A stretch of DNA of 64,000 bases from Thiomonas sp. FB-Cd. GTDB taxonomy: Bacteria > Pseudomonadota > Gammaproteobacteria > Burkholderiales > Burkholderiaceae_C. The stretch's first letter is position 1, and each line of letters starts with the position of its first letter. The translations under genes and the position numbers were made by a program. Of the stretch, positions 1-7,217 are shown in pieces. Under the pieces are notes generated by a model. That model ran no database searches, was not told where the DNA came from, and saw only the letters and a program-made list of their open reading frames with translations. The stretch spans positions 1,488,001-1,552,000 of the forward strand of contig NZ_JPOE01000002.1 in assembly GCF_000733775.1 (NCBI RefSeq), read 5' to 3'.

Positions 1-581
1 CCACTTCTGCACCTCCGCATCGAGCTGCTCGTGCGGCACGCACACGTTGGCCAGCCCCATCGCCACAGCCTGCGCACCGCTGTAGCGCCGGTTCAGGTAC
101 CAGATCTCGCGCGCCTTCTTCTCGCCCACCACGCGCGCCAGAAAAGCCGTCCCGTAGCCCGGATCCACCGACCCCATCTTCGGGCCCACCTGGCCAAAAA
201 TCGCCTTCTCCGAACAAATCGTCAGGTCGCAGATCGTGCACAGCACATTGCCCCCGCCAATGGCAAAGCCCTGCACCCGCGCAATCACCGGCTTGGGCAC
301 ATCGCGAATGGCCGTGTGCAGCTCCTCCATCGGCAGCCCGATGGTGCCGCGCCCGTCGTAGTTGCCGTTGTGGGCCGACTGGTCGCCGCCGGTGCAAAAC
401 GCCCGGTCCCCGCCCCCGCCAGCACAATGGCCCCCACCCCCTTGTCATACCCCGCCTTGTTCAGCGCCCGGATGATCTCGTCGCAGGTCTGGCCTCGAAA
501 CGAGTTCATCTTCTCCGGCCGGTTGATCGTGATCCAGGCCACGCCGTTGCGCACGTCGTACAGGATGTCTTCAAAATTCAT
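1..581 (-). CDS. badI: BadI-like 2-ketocyclohexanecarboxyl-CoA hydrolase, partial and frameshifted
   Basis: Enoyl-CoA hydratase superfamily ring-cleavage enzyme. BadI hydrolyses 2-ketocyclohexane-1-carboxyl-CoA to pimeloyl-CoA in cyclohexanecarboxylate degradation. The N-terminus (MNFEDILYDVRNGVAW...) and, after a frame change, stretches such as GDQSAHNGNYDGRG, FAIGGGNVL and GQVGPKMGSVDPGYG match my memory of Rhodopseudomonas BadI closely. The frame breaks around 408-411, in a run of four C on the plus strand; one extra base restores GDRAFCTGGDQS. About 193 residues of roughly 260 are visible and the 3' end runs off the left edge. It lies 40 bp downstream of badH and is probably co-transcribed with it. 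The frameshift may be a sequencing error. Confidence 0.85.
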
Positions 582-621
582 GTCTGGCTCCTTGAATGTT
601 CGCTGAAAATCGGCCTCGGAA

Positions 622-1388
622 TCAGCCGTGCATGGTCAGGCCGCCCGACACGCTGATGACCTGACCGGTGATGAAACTGGCATCATCGCTGCCGAAAAAC
701 GCAATGGCGCTGGCCAGATCGTCGGGCTGGCCCAGCCGCCCCAGCGGAATGGCGCTGCGGAACGCCTCCAGCAGCTTGGCGGGGTCCCGCGCCCCTTCGG
801 CCACACCGGCCAGCAAGGCGGTGTCCGTTGGCCCGGGCACACCACGTTGACCGTGATGCCCTGGCGCGCGTGCTCACGCGCCAGCGTCTTCGACAGCGCC
901 ACCAGCCCGCCCTTGCACGCCGCGTACACCGCCTCCCCCGACGAACCCCCGCGCCCAGCGTCCGACGCAATGTTCACAATGCGCCCGTACCTGCGCTCGG
1001 CCATGCCCGGCAGCACCGCGTGCAGCATGTGCAGCGCCCCAATCAGGTTGATCCCAATCAGCTTGTCCCACTCCGCCGGCTGCGTCTTGATGAACGGCTT
1101 GAACACGTCCCAGCCCGCGTTGTTCACCAGCACCCCGATCGGCCCCAACGCCGCTTCGGCCCCGCCCACCGCGGCGTCCACCTCGACGCGCCGCGTGATG
1201 TCGCACCCGAACGCCTGCGCCGCACCACCTTCGGCCCGGATCGCCTCCGCCACCTTCTGCGCCGCCTCCAGGTTCACGTCAAACACCGCAACCTTCGCAC
1301 CCTCCTGCGCAAAGCGCCGGCTCGCCGCCCCGCCGATCCCGCCTCCGCCACCCGTCACGATCACGGTTTTTCCATTCAGATTACGCAT
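622..1388 (-). CDS. badH: BadH-like 2-hydroxycyclohexanecarboxyl-CoA dehydrogenase, frameshifted
   Basis: Short-chain dehydrogenase that oxidises 2-hydroxycyclohexanecarboxyl-CoA to the 2-keto ester, the substrate of BadI. The cofactor motif TGGGGGIGG is near residue 12, NNAG near 90, the catalytic Ser in NIASDAG, and Tyr/Lys in YAACKGG. After NVVCPG the frame changes at about 828-831; a missing G there restores CPGPTDTALLAG and an ending ITGQVISVSGGLTMHG, giving about 255 residues, the normal family length. A GGAG ribosome site lies just before the ATG. The gene is first in a leftward operon with badI and is preceded by a promoter and palindrome. The lesion is a single base and may be an assembly error. 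Confidence 0.87.
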
Positions 1389-1443
1389 TCCAGCTCCTTT
1401 GAACTCTCAAGGCAGCCTCTCGGCTGGCATTTCCAAAACGCTT

Positions 1444-1467
1444 ACTAAGACAATATGTTGTCTTAGT
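1444..1467. promoter_or_regulatory. Perfect inverted repeat operator of badHI
   Basis: ACTAAGACAA and its exact reverse complement TTGTCTTAGT are separated by TATG. The repeat lies just downstream of, and overlaps, the -10 box of the leftward badH promoter, so a bound regulator would block RNA polymerase. In Rhodopseudomonas palustris the equivalent genes are repressed by the MarR-type BadR; which family binds here is inference. No regulator gene is visible next to it. Confidence 0.7.
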
Positions 1468-1493
1468 TTAGGGCGGAGCACAGGAGGCGTCAA
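1465..1493 (-). promoter_or_regulatory. Sigma-70-type promoter of badHI
   Basis: Read leftward, TTGACG (1488-1493) is followed by a 17-base spacer and TAAACT (1465-1470). The -35 box matches 5 of 6 bases and the -10 box 4 of 6. The predicted start lies inside the palindrome, with a leader of roughly 70 bases before the badH ATG. Confidence 0.6.
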
Positions 1494-1977
1494 ACAAAAA
1501 AAATGCCAGTAATATAGGTGTTTTCCCTTACTTCGACCCAAACTTTTTTCGTCGAACGACGTGAAGACCAATTTTGGGCTTTAACGATTTGTGACAATCT
1601 CTTTGCTTTTTTAGAGCATGGGTCGGCGCCTTCGCCTTGCTGTACCCAAGGCCGGGCCAGAGGGGTGTTCGAGGTTCCGGCATCGATGGATGTCACCGTT
1701 GAGGCGGGACGGGGGGTTCGCCTGGGAATCGCTTGCGCATGGCTCGGCTCGACGCGCAATGGCGCCCTGGCCAAATCGAGGCTCAGTGCCGCATCTTGTG
1801 CGGGGCCTGGGGTCAAACCAAGGGATTCCGCACCGACAAGGAAGGCTCCGCGGGCATCAGGACAACGCCGGCGCCATCATGCGGGCCGGCGCGGCGTGGA
1901 TCAAGTCCTCGCGCACTCGGAACGGGAGCGCGATCGAAAACGCACGATGCCCTTCGGTCCAATGAACTCTCCCGCCA
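1494..1977. other. Non-coding stretch between bad promoter and IS element
   Basis: No convincing gene is seen. The open frames here show no recognisable motif. The part nearest 1978 probably belongs to the right end of the adjacent IS200/IS605 element, but I could not define the terminus. Confidence 0.4.
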
Positions 1978-3169
1978 TTAAAACGCTTGCGCGGTTGTCG
2001 TGGGGGTTTCGCGGGTCACAGACTTCGACTTGCCACGTTGCCGTGGCCGAGGTTTGGGTCTCGCCGCCACGCTCGTCCCAGGCGTGTTGTGCGCGTCGAT
2101 GAGCACCACCAACGCGCTGTTTTGGTCGCGACGGTTTGAGCTGGCGCGTGTTGCTCAGATGCAGCCGCGTACCAGTTTCTTCCGCTTTGTACGCGAGCAT
2201 CGGATGCGCCATGCCGAACCCCGCCGAGAGGATCTCCCGGTTGAGTCCGGCCTTTTGCCGCACGCGCCGGCCCGGTGCATCCACCGTGCCCTTCGCGCTG
2301 CGGCTCATGGTCTTCGGGGCCAATTGCTCAGTCGCCAGGACGGCGCATTGCCGTACCAGCTTGGTTGTTTCCTTGTGCACGAAGTCCCGGCGCAGGTTGC
2401 CGATGCGATCATGCAGCCGCGCCACGCGCTGGCTCAATCGCTTGTATCGGATCGACCCCTTGCGCTTGCGTGCGCGCTGGCGTTGCAGCGCGGCAAGGCG
2501 CGGCAGTTCCTCGCGCATCCAGCGCGGGTTCGCAATCGTCTGTCCGTCGTCGAACGTTGCCCAATCGTTGATGCCGAAGTCCACGCCTCGGCGCTGATCA
2601 TCGGTGCGCTGCCGCGCGCACGCTTCTTCGGGCACGCGCAGCGTCACCGACACGAACCACTGATCGTTCCTGCGCGTGAGGGTGATGTCGTCAGGCTTCG
2701 CGTCAGCGCCGAAGCGATGCTGCCCACGCGCCCGGATTGACATGGCACTGCTGTCGCTGCCAAGCCGCAGCGTGGCGCCGCGGTGGCCGTTTTGCAGCAG
2801 CTTCCATCCCGCCGGGTCGGGGTAGGCAAAGCCGGAGAACCGCTTGGCGGCCTTGAACCGCGGGAAGCCGGGCGTTTGACCAGCGTTGACCCGGCGAAAG
2901 AACGACTGGAAGGCGAGATCCAGCCGCCGCAGCGTCTGCTGCAGCGCGTGGCTGCCGAGTTCGTTGAGCTCGGGTCGATCGGCCTTGATCTGCGGCAATG
3001 CGTTCTGCTGCGCGTAATCGCTGATGGATTTGCCCGCCTTGCCCCAGGCGTCGATGCGCTCTTCGATCGCCGCGTTGTACAACTCGCAGTGCAGCCGCGT
3101 CCACGCCTTAAGCCGCCCAGCTTGCGCCGCATTGGGGTCGAGCTTGAACGTGACTTTGCGCCGTTGCAT
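1901..3169 (-). pseudogene. tnpB: IS200/IS605 TnpB with deleted zinc-finger and RuvC-III region
   Basis: TnpB (OrfB) is the RNA-guided nuclease of IS200/IS605 elements. The N-terminal half is normal (RRKVTFKLDP, SHALQQTLRRLDLAFQSFFRR, GFPRFKAAKRF). RuvC-I is present as GVDFGIND and RuvC-II as VLATEQL. After LHLSNTRQLKPSR the expected CxxC...CxxC zinc finger and the RDxNAA segment with the third catalytic Asp are absent. The native C-terminus (NSALVVLIDAHNTPG...) resumes in another frame and would stop at 1978, while the present frame runs on to 1901. So an internal deletion of about 30-40 codons removed the finger and shifted the frame. The protein should be unable to cleave DNA. It is divergent from tnpA. 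Confidence 0.85.
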
Positions 3170-3206
3170 GCTGCTAGACTCACAAAAAAAACGTTAAGGC
3201 GCAATC

Positions 3207-3661
3207 ATGCACGATGCGAATTCGTCGAGCTCACATGCTGTTTAAAGCATTAAGCTACACATCGTTTTTGTGACCAAGTACCGACGCAAGACGCTCACAC
3301 CAGAATTGCTCGGCTACTTGCGCGGCGCGTTCGTCGACTGCCTTGCGGCGTGGCGATGCCATCTCATCGAGTTCGGCGGCGAGAGCGACCATGTGCACTT
3401 GCTGATCGACATCCATCCGGCGCTGAACATTTCGGTGTTGATCAACAACCTCAAGACCGCCAGCGCACGTCGCGCTCGGATCCGATTCGCGCAGCATCTC
3501 AGCGCGTTCTACTCCAAGCCGCTGTTCTGGCACCGCGCCTACTACGTGGGCAGCGTGGGGGGGGTGCGACCCTTGAGACCGTCCGCGCCTACGTGGACGC
3601 GCAGGGCACCGTCGAGCATGCGCGCAAGTCCGAAGCAAAAAGAAGAAAACCGCCCGCTTGA
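3207..3661 (+). pseudogene. tnpA: IS200-type Y1 transposase TnpA, broken
   Basis: Single-strand HUH transposase of IS200/IS605. The native start is probably ATG 3207 (MHDANSSSHAV), but an in-frame TAA at 3243-3245 stands where related proteins carry Tyr or another aromatic residue; the family motif HIVFVTKYRRK follows at once. The HUH motif is HVHLLID. A second lesion near 3555-3568 in a run of G shifts the frame: after YYVGSVGG the sequence ATLETVRAYVDAQ, which contains the likely catalytic Tyr, continues in another frame and ends at TGA 3659-3661. With both lesions no active transposase can be made unless the G-run shift is a sequencing error and a start downstream of the stop is used. Confidence 0.85.
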
Positions 3662-3689
3662 CCCGCCCCTGCCCGGTCGGCTTCGCCTA

Positions 3690-3900
3690 TGTGACGCTGC
3701 GCGTCAGCCCGGGCGAGGAAGGGGAATGCGCGAGCATGTGTTCAACCAGGGTCGAAACGGCCCGCGATCGCGCCCATGCAGAACGCGCTCAGTCTGGACG
3801 GAAGTAAGGCCGTCCAGCTCGGGTCTGTGACGTGGGACACCCCCGCGACAACGCCGCGCGTTGAGAGGCGGGAGCGTTCGTCCTTGCTACATATGGTCGA
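3690..3900 (+). pseudogene. Remnant of a second tnpB 3' end
   Basis: Downstream of tnpA on the plus strand the translation MQNALSLDGSKAVQLGSV followed by TWDTPATTPRVERRERS resembles C-termini of IS605-family TnpB. It parallels the native end of the minus-strand tnpB (SVTRETPTTTAQAF). The nucleotide runs are also similar in both (tctgtgac... and ggcgggag...). It is a short tail only, without RuvC or zinc finger, and its last bases overlap the icd 3' end. It may mark the right end of another, mostly deleted, IS copy. Confidence 0.5.
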
Positions 3901-5140
3901 TCATCACCTGCCCGAACCCTGAGCACGACACCTGGGTTGCGCCCGGCATCAAGCGGGCGAAGTCATACGTGACATGTTTGGACTGAATGGCGCGTTCCAT
4001 CGCCGCGACGATGCAGTCGGCTGCCTCCACCCACCCCATGTGGCGCAGCATCATCTCGGCGGAAAGAATCTCTGAACCCGGGTTGACATAGTCCTTGCCG
4101 GCATATTTTGGCGCCGTGCCATGTGTGGCCTCGAACATTGCTACCGTATCCGACAGATTCGCACCCGGCGCAATGCCGATGCCCCCCACTTGGGCAGCCA
4201 ACGCGTCGGAGATGTAGTCACCATTGAGGTTGAGCGTCGCGATCACGTCGTATTCGGCCGGCCGCAGGATGATCTGCTGCAAAAAGGCGTCGGCGATCAT
4301 GTCCTTGACAACGATCTCTTGCCCTGTCTTCGGGTTCTTGAAGCTGCACCACGGCCCGCCATCCACGGGCTGCGCGCCAAATTCACGCTGCGCAAGGGCG
4401 TAGCCCCAGTCACGGAACCCACCCTCGGTGAATTTCATGATGTTGCCCTTGTGCACGAGCGTCACCGACTTGCGCCCATTGTCAATGGCATACTGAATCG
4501 CCTTGCGCACCAAGCGCTCGGTCCCTTCGCGTGAGACGGGCTTGATCCCGATCCCCGAGGTCGCCGGAAACCGGATTTTCTTCACCCCCATGTCGCGGAT
4601 CAGAAAATCGATGATCTTCTTTGCCCCTTCGGACTCGGCCTGCCACTCAATCCCGGCGTAAATGTCTTCCGAATTCTCCCGGAAGATCACCATGTCGACC
4701 TTTTCCGGCTCCTTCACCGGCGAAGGCACCCCCTGGAAATAGCGCACGGGTCGCAGGCACACATACAGGTCGAGTTCCTGTCGAAGTGCGACATTGAGCG
4801 AGCGGATCCCACCGCCCACGGGCGTGGTCAGCGGCCCCTTGATCGACACGACGAAATCCTTCAGCGCGTGCATGGTTTCTTCAGGCAACCACACATCGGG
4901 ACCATACACGCGCGTGGCCTTTTCGCCAGCGTAGATCTCCATCCAGGAGATCTTGCGCTTGCCGCCGTAGGCTTTGGCAACGGCCGCATCCACCACCTTC
5001 AGCATCACGGGGGTGATATCGGCGCCTGTGCCGTCTCCTTCGATAAAGGGGATGATCGGGTGGTCCGGCACGCTGATCGACTGATCGGCCGCAACGGTGA
5101 TGCGCTGCCCTTCGGCGGGCACGCGAATGTGTTGGTACAT
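3887..5140 (-). CDS. icd: NADP-dependent isocitrate dehydrogenase
   Basis: Cytosolic TCA-cycle enzyme that converts isocitrate and NADP+ to 2-oxoglutarate, CO2 and NADPH. The 417-residue protein is collinear with E. coli Icd. The substrate loop [12 protein letters not shown] places Ser114, equivalent to the Ser113 phosphorylated by AceK in E. coli. [29 protein letters not shown] and the NADP region [11 protein letters not shown] are present. The gene is monocistronic and leftward, with a palindrome overlapping its -10-like box. Its stop lies at the edge of the IS remnant, but the C-terminus (QVMIDHM) is of normal length, so it was not truncated. Confidence 0.97.
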   Translation of the reverse strand: MYQHIRVPAEGQRITVAADQSISVPDHPIIPFIEGDGTGADITPVMLKVVDAAVAKAYGGKRKISWMEIYAGEKATRVYGPDVWLPEETMHALKDFVVSIKGPLTTPVGGGIRSLNVALRQELDLYVCLRPVRYFQGVPSPVKEPEKVDMVIFRENSEDIYAGIEWQAESEGAKKIIDFLIRDMGVKKIRFPATSGIGIKPVSREGTERLVRKAIQYAIDNGRKSVTLVHKGNIMKFTEGGFRDWGYALAQREFGAQPVDGGPWCSFKNPKTGQEIVVKDMIADAFLQQIILRPAEYDVIATLNLNGDYISDALAAQVGGIGIAPGANLSDTVAMFEATHGTAPKYAGKDYVNPGSEILSAEMMLRHMGWVEAADCIVAAMERAIQSKHVTYDFARLMPGATQVSCSGFGQVMIDHM

Positions 5141-5195
5141 GTGGATCTCCGGGGTTTGAACCGTGCCATTCTAGACCGCCTGCGCGAAATTGACG

Positions 5196-5213
5196 ATGTC
5201 TTTTATAAGACAT
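5196..5213. promoter_or_regulatory. Palindrome over the icd promoter
   Basis: ATGTCTT and AAGACAT are exact inverted repeats separated by TTAT. Read leftward the centre contains a -10-like TATAAA (5202-5207). This is the arrangement expected of an operator controlling icd. The binding protein is not identifiable from the sequence. Confidence 0.5.
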
Positions 5214-5396
5214 AAGACTGATCCAAGTCATGATTTCTGCCGTGCCACACAACTCCGGCCCCGCCAGTGCGGCTGGTTGCGCGCATCCGATAAGCGTGCC
5301 CAAAGCGTGCGAAGCGCGTCAACCGAAATTCGGGCAGCCGCGTTACAGGAAGCGATCCTCTCGGATCACATTCAAATTCACAATGAAAGGTTAGTC

Positions 5397-5612
5397 ATGA
5401 AGAAGATTCTCGCCGCCGTGTTCGCCATGTTCTTCGCCTCCGCCGTGATGGCCCAGGCTGCCCCCGAAGCCTCCAAGCCTGCCGCGGCTGCTAAGCCTGC
5501 CGCGCACAAGGTTGTGAAGCATCACAAGAAGATCGAGCACAAGAAGCGCGTCGAAAAGAAGATGGAAAAGAAGGTTGAGAAGAAGGCCGAAGCAGCTCCC
5601 GCCGCCAAGTAA
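5397..5612 (+). CDS. Small Lys/Ala-rich exported protein
   Basis: A 71-residue protein. Residues 1 to about 20 (MKKILAAVFAMFFASAVMAQ) form a typical Sec signal peptide with a VMA-Q cleavage site. The mature part is Ala/Pro-rich, then almost purely Lys, His and Glu in KKVEKK-type repeats, giving a strongly basic, probably helical chain with no Cys. The start is set by a GAAAGG ribosome site 6 bases before ATG 5397; the longer upstream open frame lacks one. A strong terminator hairpin follows. Similar Lys/Ala-rich periplasmic proteins occur in Burkholderiales, but no function can be assigned. Confidence 0.75.
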   Translation: MKKILAAVFAMFFASAVMAQAAPEASKPAAAAKPAAHKVVKHHKKIEHKKRVEKKMEKKVEKKAEAAPAAK

Positions 5613-5663
5613 TCAACCCTCGGTCTAGCGGTCCAGGGCGGGCGCGTTCCAGCCCGGACATCA

Positions 5664-5690
5664 CGAGGCGCCTTCGGGCGCCTCGTTGCA
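5664..5690 (+). terminator. Hairpin terminator after the Lys/Ala-rich gene
   Basis: CGAGGCGCC-TTCG-GGCGCCTCG forms a perfect 9-bp stem with a UUCG tetraloop, followed by ttgcattt. The T-run is short but the stem is very stable. Confidence 0.65.
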
Positions 5691-5773
5691 TTTGCGTCGA
5701 GGCGTTCTGTCGCCTCCGCCGCATTTGCCCGATAATTCGAGCGCGTTTCTGGCATGCCCACTCCTATCCCCTC

Positions 5774-6241
5774 ATGAATCTGCGACCCGCTCCCGTGTGG
5801 CGCATCGTGCTGACGGTCGTGCTGACTGCGGCAGCGCCTTTTTCCCATGCGCAACTCGCTGTGCTTCCGCAGACCACGCTGCAAGCCGGCATGCACCTCA
5901 TCCAGGCCGAAGTGGCCAGGACGTCCGAAGAGCGCGAAACCGGCCTCATGTTTCGCCGCGAACTCAGCGGCAACCATGGCATGCTCTTCGTCTTTGAGGA
6001 CGATCGCCCAGTCTGCATGTGGATGAAAAACACATTGATTCCGCTGACCGTGGCGTTCATCGACGACCACGGCACCATCACGAACACCGCCGACATGCAG
6101 CCGCAAACCCTGGACAGCCACTGCGCGGTGCAAAACGTGCGATTCGCGCTTGAAATGCCCATCGGCTGGTTTGCCAAACGCGGCATCAAGCCTGGCTTCA
6201 CACTGCGCGGCGCGCCGTTCGGCAGCACCGCCGCGAAATAG
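5774..6241 (+). CDS. DUF192 family exported protein
   Basis: A 155-residue protein with an N-terminal signal peptide (VLTVVLTAAAPFSHAQ, cleavage near residue 27). The rest is a complete DUF192 domain: AEVARTSEERETGLMFRREL, GMLFVFEDDRPVCMWMKNTL, PLTVAFIDDHGTI and a closing RFALEMPIGWFAKRGIKPG. DUF192 proteins are small beta-rich periplasmic or surface proteins without an established reaction. The gene stands alone after the terminator at 5664-5690 and is followed by a solo IS end. The start is the first ATG that gives the signal peptide. Confidence 0.88.
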   Translation: MNLRPAPVWRIVLTVVLTAAAPFSHAQLAVLPQTTLQAGMHLIQAEVARTSEERETGLMFRRELSGNHGMLFVFEDDRPVCMWMKNTLIPLTVAFIDDHGTITNTADMQPQTLDSHCAVQNVRFALEMPIGWFAKRGIKPGFTLRGAPFGSTAAK

Positions 6242-6300
6242 CCGGCAAAAAAAGCGCACGACGGAACCGCGCCGCGCGCCTTGCCCTAGCCTTTGCTTGC

Positions 6301-6475
6301 TTGACGTCTCTTCGCTCTTGGCCTGCGGCCAGCGCTTGCGCACGAAAGACACCGATGCCTACGGCGCTCGCCCCGGCATCGAGCCGCGATGAGCCGCTTC
6401 GGTGGGGTCGCGCTGCTGGGGGCCTGGCGACTCCGCGTACTTCACAGGCGATTCGGGCGAGTGCCACCCTCAAAA
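6301..6475 (-). mobile_element. Solo right end of an IS200/IS605 (tnpB-only) element
   Basis: This stretch aligns over about 170 bases with the right end of the tnpB element at 33081-33245. Shared blocks include gcttgcgc, cctacggcgctc, gagccgc, cgcttcggtggg and cttcacaggcga. Read leftward it encodes a TnpB-like tail (RIACEVRGVARPPAARPHRS against RIACEVSGAAMPPAAGTHRS). Both copies end outward in TCAA (TTGA on the plus strand, 6301 and 33081), the tetranucleotide at right-end cleavage sites of IS608 and ISDra2. A subterminal hairpin is kept with different bases. No transposase remains. Confidence 0.65.
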
Positions 6476-6508
6476 TACAGGGCAAACAGGCGGCATCAAC
6501 CAAACAGA

Positions 6509-6544
6509 GCGCAAAGGGCAAAGGCCCGCCTTTGCCCTTTGCGC
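6509..6544. terminator. Perfect 16-bp hairpin downstream of sodB
   Basis: GCGCAAAGGGCAAAGG and CCTTTGCCCTTTGCGC are exact inverted repeats around CCCG. The hairpin lies 43 bases beyond the sodB stop and probably ends its transcript, although no T-run follows on either strand. It could also be a REP-like element. Confidence 0.55.
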
Positions 6545-6587
6545 GATCCCTTCCTGCCCGGAACGGCGGGGCTTGTCCCGCATCCAG

Positions 6588-7172
6588 TCAGGCGAAGTTA
6601 CTCTGCGCGAAGGACCAGTTAACCAAGTGATTCAGGTAGGTTGAGACGAAGTCCGGGCGGCGATTGCGAAAGTCGATGTAATAGGCATGCTCCCACACAT
6701 CCACGGTCAACAGCGGCTTGTCGGCCGTCGTCAGTGGCGTCGCGCCATTGCTGGTATTGACGATGTCCACCGACCCATCGTGCTTCTTCACGAGCCACGT
6801 CCAGCCCGAGCCGAAATTTCCCACCGCTGACTTTTGAAACGCCTCCTTGAAGGCCGCAAAGCCACCCCATTTGGCGTTGATGGCAGCCAGCAACGCTCCG
6901 CTGGGCTCGCCGCCGCCCTTGGGGCTCAGGCAATGCCAGAAAAACGTGTGATTCCAGACTTGGGCCGCATTGTTGAAAACGCCGCCGGCCGGTGCCTTGC
7001 GGATGATCTCTTCCAGACTCAGCGGTTCAAATTCCGTGCCCTTGATCAAGTTGTTCAGGTTTGTGACGTATGCCTGATGGTGCTTGCCGTGGTGATACTC
7101 CAGGGTTTCGCGCGACATGTGCGGCGCCAGCGCATCCAGGGTAAACGGCAGTGCGGGGAGTTGGTGTTCCAT
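6588..7172 (-). CDS. sodB: Iron superoxide dismutase
   Basis: Cytosolic enzyme that dismutates superoxide to H2O2 and O2. The 194-residue length is typical. The metal ligands are visible: His27 ([12 protein letters not shown]), His75 (VWNHTFFW), and Asp158 and His162 in [11 protein letters not shown]. The segments [10 protein letters not shown] and [14 protein letters not shown] favour the iron type over manganese. A purine-rich aagaaaggaagg lies before the ATG. It is 45 bp downstream of xseA on the same strand, and a hairpin follows the stop. Confidence 0.95.
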   Translation of the reverse strand: MEHQLPALPFTLDALAPHMSRETLEYHHGKHHQAYVTNLNNLIKGTEFEPLSLEEIIRKAPAGGVFNNAAQVWNHTFFWHCLSPKGGGEPSGALLAAINAKWGGFAAFKEAFQKSAVGNFGSGWTWLVKKHDGSVDIVNTSNGATPLTTADKPLLTVDVWEHAYYIDFRNRRPDFVSTYLNHLVNWSFAQSNFA

Positions 7173-7217
7173 GGGATGGCCTTCCTTTCTTGAACGAAGC
7201 GATTCGAACCGACGATT

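Noticed and set aside
31..606. 191-codon open frame on the plus strand over badI
   Set aside because: It is Arg/His/Pro-rich and antisense to a clear BadI sequence; the badI reading on the minus strand explains the region.
6198..6521. 107-codon minus-strand frame as a complete gene
   Set aside because: Only its middle part has meaning, as the tail of a tnpB remnant; the start and the rest show no homology.
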